Assembly (NCBI GenBank): GCA_016709315.1
Contig: JADJMZ010000001.1
Coordinates: 186,001 to 250,000, forward strand
Reading direction: 5' to 3'
DNA from: Ignavibacteria bacterium
Lineage (GTDB): Bacteria > Bacteroidota > Ignavibacteria > Tepidaquicellales > Tepidaquicellaceae
Length of the DNA stretch: 64,000 nt
In this document: positions 26,724 through 34,549 of the stretch, piece after piece
How the letters are laid out: each line of letters opens with the position of its first letter
Numbering within the stretch: the first letter of the stretch is position 1
The notes under the pieces: generated by a model
Database searches by the model: none
Seen by the model: the letters and a program-made list of their open reading frames with translations, nothing else
What the model was told of the DNA's origin: nothing
Made by a program: the position numbers and the translations under genes

Positions 26724-27338
26724 TTGTCAGATTTCAGATTAGAAGCGGTAAAATGTAAAAACTGCGGAAGCGGTCTTGTAGTGGAAATGAATGATAATAT
26801 AGTTTACTGCTCAAGCTGCGGAAGCGGTTTTGAAATTCTTCAGGAAGGTTTGATACCGATTGAAATAAATTTTGCAGCGCCTGCTGTCAGGTCAGAAGGG
26901 GAAATGATATATAAACCTTTCTGGCTTTTAAAGACAACTTTGAATATTCTTGAAAGGAAGGCAAGCGGAGCATTTCTCAAAAATCTTTTCGGCGGTTCAG
27001 GCGAATCAACTTCAGGTAACATTACTTTCTATATCCCGGCTTTTTACTGTTCGCTGGATACATTGAGAAATATAGCAACTCAGTATACTTTAAAAAATCC
27101 CGTTGCCTCGCCGCAGAAATACAATGTCAGTCTTAAAGGATTTGATTACGGCAAACAGGACGCAAAGAAATTATCCGAATTCCTTCTGATTTCCTTTGAA
27201 GCCGAAAAAAGCGATGTGATGAAAAATTTCCGCTATGATCTGATCTTCAATTCAATGGAAATTCTCGGAATCCCTTTTTATAATCTCGGCAGCGGCAGAT
27301 TCAAAGATGCTGTACTTGGAACTGAAATTCAGATCTGA
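26724..27338 (+). CDS. Zinc-ribbon protein C of the SPFH cluster (no membrane segment)
   Basis: This 204-residue protein has a zinc ribbon at Cys11, Cys14, Cys29 and Cys32 ('CKNCGSG', 'CSSCGSG') and degenerate versions of the aromatic motif ('MIYKPFWLLKTTLNI', 'FYIPAFYCSLDTLRN'), but no transmembrane helix. The start is TTG at 26724: an in-frame stop lies just upstream and the next Met falls inside the zinc ribbon. It ends the cluster and converges with the DUF1572 gene, whose stop is only 10 bp away. Confidence 0.8.
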   Translation: MSDFRLEAVKCKNCGSGLVVEMNDNIVYCSSCGSGFEILQEGLIPIEINFAAPAVRSEGEMIYKPFWLLKTTLNILERKASGAFLKNLFGGSGESTSGNITFYIPAFYCSLDTLRNIATQYTLKNPVASPQKYNVSLKGFDYGKQDAKKLSEFLLISFEAEKSDVMKNFRYDLIFNSMEILGIPFYNLGSGRFKDAVLGTEIQI

Positions 27339-27348
27339 ATAAAATTAA

Positions 27349-27900
27349 TTATTCTCCTTTGCTCTTTTTATTCATCTCAGCATTGAAATCACCCGACTTC
27401 CCTCTCGGTATTGAAAGACTTTTCCAGTTCCTGCTTTCCAGATGCTTTGCAATGTAGACTATCTGGCCGATGTGATATCCGTAGTGAGCGAGCTGTCTGT
27501 TTACTGCTTCAGTAACTGTATGCTTTTCATTTCTGATGTAAACTTCCTTCAGAAGGTCTTCTTCTTTAAGCGAACTTAAAGTATCGAACAGGCATTTCCA
27601 TCCTTTCTCCCATCTCGACAGCACGTCATCTTTGTCAGTGTAAAAAAGTCTTTCAAATTCTTCATCACGTTTCCTGAATGCCTTTTCACCGTCGGAAGTC
27701 AGAAAGTCTGTCCACCTTGAAATCATGTTTCCGCTCAGATGCCTCACTATTATTGCAATGCTGTTTGATTCTTCATCAGGAGATAGAAAAAAATCTTCAT
27801 CCCTGATCTGCGCAAAAGATCTTTCGCCAAGAGACTTAAGCCCGCTGAACTCTTTTATGCAGCTCTTTAAATAATTCTCTCCGGGATTCATTTCATTCAT
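27349..27900 (-). CDS. DinB superfamily protein (DUF1572)
   Basis: This 183-residue four-helix-bundle protein matches the DUF1572 branch of DinB/YfiT metal-binding proteins. It has 'SIAIIVRHLSGNMISRWTDF' with the first histidine and 'NRQLAHYGYHIGQIVYIAKH' with the pair that binds the metal. Related proteins act as thiol-dependent S-transferases, but the activity of this one is unknown. It precedes the lptA-like gene on the minus strand in opposite order, separated by 24 bp, so may be the last gene of the kdsD-lptC-lptA transcript. Confidence 0.85.
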   Translation of the reverse strand: MNEMNPGENYLKSCIKEFSGLKSLGERSFAQIRDEDFFLSPDEESNSIAIIVRHLSGNMISRWTDFLTSDGEKAFRKRDEEFERLFYTDKDDVLSRWEKGWKCLFDTLSSLKEEDLLKEVYIRNEKHTVTEAVNRQLAHYGYHIGQIVYIAKHLESRNWKSLSIPRGKSGDFNAEMNKKSKGE

Positions 27901-27924
27901 AATAATATTTTTTGATTTTAGATT

Positions 27925-29346
27925 TTACTTTATTCTGAACGGCTTGTCTTCCCTTAAATTAAATCCGGGAAGAGTAAGGTTAGCCGTACCTAACAAATTT
28001 TCCGGGATGTATTCTCCCTTGGGATCAGACTCAACTTTTATCTTCTCTACTTTTTCATCTTCTCCAAAATAAATGTACATATTATCACCTTCGATATTAT
28101 TAATTCCGTTTGCTTTATCATTATCATAGACAAAATAAATACTCCTCGAATTTTTTTTCACTTCTATAAAATTTATTTTATTGCTGACAAACTTAATTGT
28201 CACATCATCTCCGCTTATCTGATCATATCTGTCTTTAAAATATTCATCAGCATTTCCGGAGACGACAAAGGATACAACTGAGTTTTTGAGTTCAGGAATT
28301 TTTCTTACAAATACAGACTGAAGTTTGTTTTCAGGAAGCTCGGCAAAAATAGAATCTCCCGTCATCTGCATTTTCTCCTGCCAGACAACAGGTTCCTTTG
28401 ACAAAGAGACCGATTCATTATCTTTGTAATAAACAGCTCTCCCGCATTTTGAATAAAAATCATTTCTTATGAATCTTACATCACCCTCTGCCACGTAATA
28501 TTCCGGCTTATTTCTGTACGCTTCCATTAAATTGCTGTAAATGAAAACTGTATCTTTACCTTCCTCAGCTCTCATAAGCTTAGCGCTGTCTTTAAGGATA
28601 GTATAGTTTTCCCTTTCATAATTTTCCATTGAATTTCCTGTAATGATTATGCTTTTATCCAGTGTTTCAATCTTTACATTACCTGTTGCAACTGATTTCT
28701 TTTCTGCAGAATAATTTGTCGCTGTATCGGAATAAATTATTGTCGAATCGCTTTCTATGCTTACACTTCCGTAAGCAAATGTCTTTCCCTGCTGTCTGAA
28801 AAAATCAATGCTGGCTGCTTTGATAACTGCGGAATCAGTTTTTACTATGACATTTCCTTTTGCAAAAGAGTCCTCAGTGTTTCGAAGATAAGTAAGCTCA
28901 TCCGAAGTAATATTATACTGCGGATTGATGATGATAACATTTCCTTTGAAAACTGCTTTTGTTTCATTAAAAAAATAAACTCCGTTATTCGCTCTGAGTG
29001 TTGCATTAGGATCCTTCAGAGTCACTCCTCCTTCGCAGACTGCTTTCTTATCATCTCCGAAATAAACTGCTTTTGATGTAAGCAGAGTAAGAGTATCCTG
29101 ATATATTTTTACATTACCCCGGAGTTCGACCCTGTTTACGTCAATAAACTGAGTTGCGGAATTACAGTAAACTTTCACATTACCCTGTGCAAATTCCACA
29201 TTACCGTTTGCTTCACGTACATTCTGACCGTCTATAACTTTTCCGGAAAGCTCGTCGGCATTCTTCAGTTCGATCTTTTCCTGTCCGGTAACAACGGAAG
29301 CAAATACAAGGATCAGTAAAGCAATATTTATAAAATTTTTAAGCAA
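27925..29346 (-). CDS. OstA/LptA-like LPS transport protein
   Basis: This 473-residue protein has a signal peptide ('NFINIALLILVFASVVTGQ') and multiple OstA/LptA beta-jellyroll repeats. These include 'ANGNVEFAQGNVKVYCNSAT', 'VELRGNVKIYQDTLTLLTSK', 'AVCEGGVTLKDPNATLRAN' and 'VFKGNVIIINPQYNITSDEL'. It is longer than E. coli LptA (about 185 residues), as is usual for FCB-group OstA proteins. It would form the periplasmic bridge that carries LPS to the outer membrane. It uses a TTG start and overlaps nothing; lptC ends 2 bp before it. Confidence 0.88.
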   Translation of the reverse strand: MLKNFINIALLILVFASVVTGQEKIELKNADELSGKVIDGQNVREANGNVEFAQGNVKVYCNSATQFIDVNRVELRGNVKIYQDTLTLLTSKAVYFGDDKKAVCEGGVTLKDPNATLRANNGVYFFNETKAVFKGNVIIINPQYNITSDELTYLRNTEDSFAKGNVIVKTDSAVIKAASIDFFRQQGKTFAYGSVSIESDSTIIYSDTATNYSAEKKSVATGNVKIETLDKSIIITGNSMENYERENYTILKDSAKLMRAEEGKDTVFIYSNLMEAYRNKPEYYVAEGDVRFIRNDFYSKCGRAVYYKDNESVSLSKEPVVWQEKMQMTGDSIFAELPENKLQSVFVRKIPELKNSVVSFVVSGNADEYFKDRYDQISGDDVTIKFVSNKINFIEVKKNSRSIYFVYDNDKANGINNIEGDNMYIYFGEDEKVEKIKVESDPKGEYIPENLLGTANLTLPGFNLREDKPFRIK

Positions 29347-29348
29347 TT

Positions 29349-29879
29349 TTATTTTGTAAAAGTACCGGTAACTTTATAGATTTTATAATTCTTCAGATTC
29401 TGATCTGATTCAAATCCAATGCCCTCTATAGTTTCATTAGGAGTCTTTATGCTCACAAACACATCCGAGGAAACTTTCTGCGTTTTATTATTCCAAAGCA
29501 GCTTCTGAGTTCTGAGTTCGCTTCCTTCTGTGTTAATCACAGTAACGCTGTCATAGATTTCTATATCCTTTGTCTTGTCGTCTACTTTTCCTTTTTTTCC
29601 GGTGAGCTCCGAAACCTTTTCACCGTTTTTAAAAAAATCAACTTTAGCATTGCTGTCAATCAGCGTGTATCCCTTAGAGGAGTAAACCGATATGTGCCCT
29701 GCTGTCAGCACTGCCTTTGTAAATCCTGAATCTGAAAATGATACAACGGAGTTCCAGCTTTCCTGAGTCGGAGAATCCGCAATACTTAAATCGGTCCTGG
29801 AAGGTGTGAATTTATCATCGCAGGAAACTATAAGCGCACAAAATATAATCAGCACATAAAAATATTTAAGACCTGTCAT
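29349..29879 (-). CDS. lptC: LPS export ABC transporter periplasmic protein LptC
   Basis: This 176-residue protein has an N-terminal lipobox-like signal ('LIIFCALIVSCDDKF'), so it may be a lipoprotein. An LptC/YrbK beta-jellyroll follows ('HISVYSSKGYTLIDSNAKVD', 'FKNGEKVSELTGKKGKVDDK', 'EGIGFESDQNLKNYKI'). It would pass LPS from LptBFG to the LptA-like protein encoded next. Its place directly between kdsD and the lptA-like gene matches the conserved kdsD-(kdsC)-lptC-lptA order. No kdsC lies between them here. Confidence 0.9.
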   Translation of the reverse strand: MTGLKYFYVLIIFCALIVSCDDKFTPSRTDLSIADSPTQESWNSVVSFSDSGFTKAVLTAGHISVYSSKGYTLIDSNAKVDFFKNGEKVSELTGKKGKVDDKTKDIEIYDSVTVINTEGSELRTQKLLWNNKTQKVSSDVFVSIKTPNETIEGIGFESDQNLKNYKIYKVTGTFTK

Positions 29880-29880
29880 T

Positions 29881-30876
29881 CTACAATCCTTCTTCGATAA
29901 GTCTGTGCATGTGAATCATTCCGATCGGTTTGTTTTTTTTGTCACCGACTATCAGCTGAGTTATCTTATTCTTCTCCATTATATCGAGTGCAGTGTAAGC
30001 AGGCATATCTTTTGAAACTATCTTCGGATCAGGATTCATCAAATCTTTTGCAGTGGTGTTTTTAATGTTATCAAGATTTTTTTCAAGAAGTCTTCTTATA
30101 TCTCCGTCCGTAATAATTCCGGCAATTGAAGACTTATTGGTAACGCAGGCGCAGCCGAGCCGCTTTGAGGAGATCATATAAATTACATCTTCGATTTTTG
30201 AGTTGAGTTTTACAACCGGAATGTCGTCTCCCTTTGTCATCAGATCATCAACTTTCAGAAGCAGACGCTTTCCAAGATTCCCGCCGGGATGAACAAATGC
30301 AAAATTCTCAGATGTGAAACCTCTTTTCTGCAATAATGAAATTGCAATCGCATCACCGAGCACAAGCGCTGCAGTTGTAGATGAAGTAGGTGCAAGATTA
30401 TGCGGACAAGCTTCTTCCTTTACAGAAGCATCAAGAATGATATCTGAAAGATTTGCAAGTTCGGAATCTGTATTTCCGACAATAGAAATTATCTTTATTC
30501 CCAGCAGTTTAAAATTCGGTATAAGCTGTTTAATCTCCGAAGTGTCTCCGCTTTTTGAAAGAATAAGTATTACATCTTCCTTTCTCAGAACTCCGAGATC
30601 GCCATGAAGACTGTCGGCTGAATGCATGAAGATGGAGTAAGTGCCTGTCGAATTGAAAGTCGCAACTATCTTCTGCGCTATGATCCCGGATTTCCCTATA
30701 CCGGTTACGACAACTTTTCCCTTGCATTTATAAATAGTCTCCACTGCTTCGGAAAAATTGATTGCGAATTTTTCATTCCTGAATCGCATTTCGAGATCAG
30801 CGATCGCGCTTCTCTCCAATGCAACAACTTTCCTGCCATGTGAAATTATTTCTCTTACAGCTTTAGATTTACTCAT
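29881..30876 (-). CDS. kdsD: D-arabinose-5-phosphate isomerase, KpsF/GutQ family
   Basis: This enzyme converts ribulose-5-phosphate to arabinose-5-phosphate, the first step of Kdo synthesis for LPS. The 331-residue protein has an N-terminal SIS domain ('VVVTGIGKSGIIAQKIVATF', 'DVILILSKSGDTSEI', 'APTSSTTAALVLGDAIAISL', 'HPGGNLGKRL') and two C-terminal CBS domains (about 205-331). It is the first gene of a minus-strand operon with lptC (1-bp gap) and the lptA-like gene. Confidence 0.93.
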   Translation of the reverse strand: MSKSKAVREIISHGRKVVALERSAIADLEMRFRNEKFAINFSEAVETIYKCKGKVVVTGIGKSGIIAQKIVATFNSTGTYSIFMHSADSLHGDLGVLRKEDVILILSKSGDTSEIKQLIPNFKLLGIKIISIVGNTDSELANLSDIILDASVKEEACPHNLAPTSSTTAALVLGDAIAISLLQKRGFTSENFAFVHPGGNLGKRLLLKVDDLMTKGDDIPVVKLNSKIEDVIYMISSKRLGCACVTNKSSIAGIITDGDIRRLLEKNLDNIKNTTAKDLMNPDPKIVSKDMPAYTALDIMEKNKITQLIVGDKKNKPIGMIHMHRLIEEGL

Positions 30877-31143
30877 TGATAACTTAGATAACTTATTCTA
30901 ATTTGAGTATTATACTCAATATGAAATTTTTATTAAATATCATTTCAAATGATATTTAATTTCAAAACATTTCTCTTTTACATGGTTACAGATTTTCTGA
31001 TAACGGATTTAAGAGAAGACCTCTAAGTCTCTAAGGCGCAAAGAATTTTGTTTTGAAGATTGAATGTCTGCATTAAAAATTAATTCAGGGTTTGCATTTC
31101 TCAATGAATAGTAAATTTTTTATGATCAAATTAAAGATAAACA

Positions 31144-32571
31144 ATGATTAAAAAAGGCGATCTTATAACTGTCGAAGTTACAAGTCTGAATTCCGAAGGG
31201 AAAGGAATTTCAAAGACTGACGAGGGCTTTGTGATTTTTTCTGAAAAAACTCTTCCCGGAGATACTGCGCAGATCAGAATTAAAAAGAAAAAATCAAATT
31301 ATGCAGAAGCGGTTTTAGTTGAACTTGTAAAACCTTCGGAATTCAGAACTGCTGCAAGGTGCAGCCACTTTGGCGTTTGCGGCGGATGTAAGATTCAGAA
31401 TTACAGTTACGACAAACAACTTGAGTTTAAAACAGTTGTCGTTCAGGATGCTCTTCAAAGAATCGGCGGATTTGATATTCCTGAGATCCTTCCTGCATTG
31501 GGAAGCACTGAAGTTTTTTATTACCGGAATAAAATGGAGTATTCATTTTCCGATGACGAATGGCTTGATGCAAAGGACATTGATAATGAGAAGGATAATT
31601 ATGCGCTGGGACTGCACGTGCCGGGATTTCATTCCAAGATCATTAACATTGAAAATTGTTTTCTGCAGTCTGAACTTTCAAATAAAATTCTGAACTTTAC
31701 TTATAATTTTTTCAAGGAAAAGAAAGTATCTGTTTACTCTACAAAAACTCAGTCGGGTATGCTGAGATTTCTGATCATACGTCAGAGTAAAAACACAAAT
31801 GATCTGATGGTAAACCTGATCACATTCGAGCATGATGAAAAACTGATGACTGAATACTCTGCAAGACTTAAGGAACTGTTTCCTGAAATTACTACAATCA
31901 TAAATTCCACCACACAGAAAAAAGCTCAGGTAGCATTCGGCGAGAATGAATACATACTTCACGGAAAAGGATTTATCACTGAAATTCTGAAAGACAGCAC
32001 AGGAAAAGAATTCAGCTTCAAAATTTCCCCGCAATCTTTTTTTCAGACAAATACTCTTCAGGCGGAAAACTTATTCAGAGTTATGACGGAGTTCGGTGAG
32101 TTTGGCAAAGAAGACAATGTGCTAGATCTTTACTGCGGGACGGGATCGGTATCAATAATTTTATCGGAAAGCGTCAACAAGGTCAAAGGAGTCGAACTCA
32201 TTCAGGACTCAATCAATGATGCAAAAATAAATTCAGATCTGAATTCAATAACAAACTGCGAATACATCTGCAGCGACATAAAAGATTTTCTTGAAAATCC
32301 TGAGAGCATCAGCGGTTACAACAAACTTGTACTTGATCCTCCGCGCTCGGGACTTCATCCGAAGATTTGCGAAATTTTATCAGAGACTGAATTTGAAAAA
32401 ATTATTTACGTAAGCTGCAATCCTCACACTCAGGCAAGAGACCTTAAGATGATCTGCAGCAGAGATAAATATAAAATAGAAAAGATACAGCCGGTAGATA
32501 TGTTTCCGCATACATATCATATAGAGAATATTGTGAGTCTTGTAAGAAAAGATACAAGTCAGGATTCTTAA
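31144..32571 (+). CDS. rlmD: 23S rRNA (uracil-5-)-methyltransferase of the RlmD/TrmA family
   Basis: This 475-residue SAM-dependent enzyme methylates C5 of a uridine in 23S rRNA (or RlmCD targets). It has a TRAM domain at about 1-60, an [4Fe-4S] cluster with Cys73, Cys79 and Cys82 ('CSHFGVCGGCK'), SAM-binding 'VLDLYCGTGSVSIIL', 'LDPPRSGLH' and the catalytic cysteine in 'IIYVSCNPHTQARD'. Which uridine (U1939, U747 or both) cannot be told by sight. The response-regulator gene begins 41 bp downstream. Confidence 0.92.
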   Translation: MIKKGDLITVEVTSLNSEGKGISKTDEGFVIFSEKTLPGDTAQIRIKKKKSNYAEAVLVELVKPSEFRTAARCSHFGVCGGCKIQNYSYDKQLEFKTVVVQDALQRIGGFDIPEILPALGSTEVFYYRNKMEYSFSDDEWLDAKDIDNEKDNYALGLHVPGFHSKIINIENCFLQSELSNKILNFTYNFFKEKKVSVYSTKTQSGMLRFLIIRQSKNTNDLMVNLITFEHDEKLMTEYSARLKELFPEITTIINSTTQKKAQVAFGENEYILHGKGFITEILKDSTGKEFSFKISPQSFFQTNTLQAENLFRVMTEFGEFGKEDNVLDLYCGTGSVSIILSESVNKVKGVELIQDSINDAKINSDLNSITNCEYICSDIKDFLENPESISGYNKLVLDPPRSGLHPKICEILSETEFEKIIYVSCNPHTQARDLKMICSRDKYKIEKIQPVDMFPHTYHIENIVSLVRKDTSQDS

Positions 32572-32612
32572 AATGCTTTCTAAATTTCGCATACTTTATT
32601 AAACATATTTCT

Positions 32613-33956
32613 ATGACAGAAAAAAGATCAGTAATAATAATAGACGACGAGAGCAACATAAGAAATCTGCTTTCGAGAATTTTATCCCTTGAAGGATTTG
32701 AAGTAAACACATTTGCTACTGCAAAGGAAGGTTTAAATTCTTTTGATAGAGAATCTTATGATGTGGCTTTGATTGATGTGAAACTTCCTGACATAGACGG
32801 GATCGAACTCACAAGATTGATCAGGGAAAAGTCTCCTGACACTGAAATAATCGTAATGACAGCTTATGCAACCATTAAAGACGGCGTCGAAGCTATCCGG
32901 AGAGGCGCTATGGATTACATTGAAAAAGGAAGAGATGAAGAAGAGATAATCCTGAAAGTAAAGCAGGCGGCTGAGAAAGCCGGACTGAAGCATAAGATAA
33001 AACAGCTTCAGAGCAGAATAGATAAAAATCTGAGTTTCAGTTCGATCACAGGGAAGTCTAAGCAATTTTCCGATTGCGTTGAGCTGGCAAAGAAAGTCGC
33101 TGCGACTAATACAACTGTACTACTTCTTGGCGAGACAGGCACAGGGAAGGAATTATTTGCGCAGGCAATTCATGAAACAAGCGTCAGAAAAGATAAACCT
33201 TTCATAGCAGTGAACTGCAGTGCAGTTCCAAAGGATCTGCAGGAGTCAGAATTCTTCGGTTATGTTAAAGGCGCATTCACCGGAGCGATAAATGATAAAA
33301 AAGGATTGTTTGAAGCCGCGCATAAAGGAACAATATTTCTTGATGAGATCGGTGACATGAGTCCTGAGACACAGTCTAAACTTCTCAGAGTTCTGGAAAC
33401 AAATACATTTACAAAGGTCGGCGACACTAAAATTACGAATATTGACGTAAGAGTTATCTCAGCTACAAATAAAGATCTTAAGTCTCAGATTGAAAAAGAT
33501 CTTTTTAAAAACGATCTTTATTACAGACTCAATACTTTTACTATACACCTTCCCGCTTTAAGGGATAGAAAAGATGATCTTGATTTACTGATAAGTAATT
33601 TTATCAATATCTATAATGAAAAACTAAATAAGAAAATAAGTTCAGCAAGCACTGAATTTATTTCAGTATTAAAGGAATATTCTTTTCCGGGTAATGTAAG
33701 AGAACTTAAAAACATTATTGAAAGAGCAGTGATATTGAGTTCGGGTGACGAACTCACGGCTGAGAATTTACCTGAAGAGATCTTCGTGCATAAAAATTCA
33801 AATGAAATTCATTCAGACTCACTAAAGGAAATTGAAAAACAACACATACTAAAAATCTATTCTGAAAATAACCGCAATAAAACTATCACTGCCGAAAAGC
33901 TCGGGATCGGTTCTGTGACTCTTTACAGAAAGCTGAAAGAGTATGGTGTGGAGTAG
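32613..33956 (+). CDS. Sigma-54-dependent response regulator (NtrC family)
   Basis: This 447-residue regulator has a receiver domain with Asp11/Asp12, phospho-acceptor Asp55 ('ALIDVKLPDIDG'), Thr83 and Lys105. A sigma-54 AAA+ domain follows with Walker A 'GETGTGKE' (173-180), the sigma-54-contacting 'GAFTGA' (220-225) and 'GTIFLDEIG'. The C-terminus is a Fis-type helix-turn-helix ('ITAEKLGIGSVTLYRKLKEY'). It lies upstream of kdpFABC and a split KdpD, so I infer that it answers to the histidine kinase at 41669 and controls kdp. A clear -24/-12 site was not found in the 228-bp gap that follows. Confidence 0.93.
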   Translation: MTEKRSVIIIDDESNIRNLLSRILSLEGFEVNTFATAKEGLNSFDRESYDVALIDVKLPDIDGIELTRLIREKSPDTEIIVMTAYATIKDGVEAIRRGAMDYIEKGRDEEEIILKVKQAAEKAGLKHKIKQLQSRIDKNLSFSSITGKSKQFSDCVELAKKVAATNTTVLLLGETGTGKELFAQAIHETSVRKDKPFIAVNCSAVPKDLQESEFFGYVKGAFTGAINDKKGLFEAAHKGTIFLDEIGDMSPETQSKLLRVLETNTFTKVGDTKITNIDVRVISATNKDLKSQIEKDLFKNDLYYRLNTFTIHLPALRDRKDDLDLLISNFINIYNEKLNKKISSASTEFISVLKEYSFPGNVRELKNIIERAVILSSGDELTAENLPEEIFVHKNSNEIHSDSLKEIEKQHILKIYSENNRNKTITAEKLGIGSVTLYRKLKEYGVE

Positions 33957-34184
33957 TTTTACGTCCGGTTTGCTGCTGTAACATTTAACAATACAATGCT
34001 GCGGACAAGTCCTGTACTTCCTTTCAAATCGGGTTTAATATTATTTAATCCTTCCAGATTGAAAAAACTCCTTTCATTTTGAAACACTTGCTAAATATTC
34101 TATTTCAATTTTGATTCAATTCTGCGTTTAATCTTGCGGCATACTTACTGATATAGTAATGTTAAATAAAATTAATCAAACAAA

Positions 34185-34358
34185 ATGAAAAAATTATCAT
34201 CAGCAGTAACCTTTGCTGCAATATTACTTTCGATCTCATTCGGGAAGTATATTTCAAGATTTGCCGATCCAAAAAGCAGTGAATTTATTTCAAACAACAA
34301 TGCACCGGTAAAATTCGATGACAGCTTAAGGAATTATCATCCGAATAAAGGAGAATAA
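34185..34358 (+). CDS. Small exported or membrane protein upstream of kdp
   Basis: This 57-codon ORF starts MKKLSSAVTFAAILLSISFG, a signal peptide or single membrane helix, and continues with a short hydrophilic tail ('RNYHPNKGE'). It lies immediately before the tiny ORF at 34364 (5-bp gap) and the kdp genes. The tail end overlaps an AAAGGAG-type Shine-Dalgarno for the next ORF. It is not recognised; it could be a stress-induced small protein in the kdp transcript. Confidence 0.55.
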   Translation: MKKLSSAVTFAAILLSISFGKYISRFADPKSSEFISNNNAPVKFDDSLRNYHPNKGE

Positions 34359-34363
34359 TCATA

Positions 34364-34456
34364 ATGGATATTACAACATTTATTTTAATGATCCTGACAG
34401 GTGCAGTGACTTTCGGGATCTTTTTCCTGATAACTGACTATCTGGATAAAATTTAA
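34364..34456 (+). CDS. Tiny single-helix membrane protein (30 aa) upstream of kdpF
   Basis: This 30-codon ORF encodes a nearly pure transmembrane helix, 'TTFILMILTGAVTFGIFFLI', ending in 'DYLDKI'. A Shine-Dalgarno (AAAGGAG) about 10 bases upstream supports translation. It precedes kdpF by 10 bp. KdpF is a 25-30-residue single-helix subunit, so this could be a second KdpF-like stabiliser; that is inference from position and size only. Confidence 0.55.
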   Translation: MDITTFILMILTGAVTFGIFFLITDYLDKI

Positions 34457-34466
34457 ATTACAAAAA

Positions 34467-34544
34467 ATGACAATCTTATTTATCATTTGCATAGCTCTGA
34501 TGGGATATTTGTTCTATGCATTAATTAACCCTGAAAAATTTTAA
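34467..34544 (+). CDS. kdpF: K+-transporting ATPase subunit F
   Basis: This 25-residue single-helix peptide has the KdpF pattern: a hydrophobic helix followed by 'YALINPEKF', matching the conserved L/INPEKF end of KdpF. It lies 5 bp before kdpA. KdpF stabilises the KdpFABC high-affinity potassium pump in the inner membrane. Confidence 0.85.
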   Translation: MTILFIICIALMGYLFYALINPEKF

Positions 34545-34549
34545 ATATC

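Noticed and set aside
33957..34184. Sigma-54 promoter expected upstream of the kdp operon
   Set aside because: I searched by eye for GG-N10-GC with TGGCAC/TTGC context. TTGC occurs (for example near 34089 and 34133) but the -24 half does not match, so no site is claimed.
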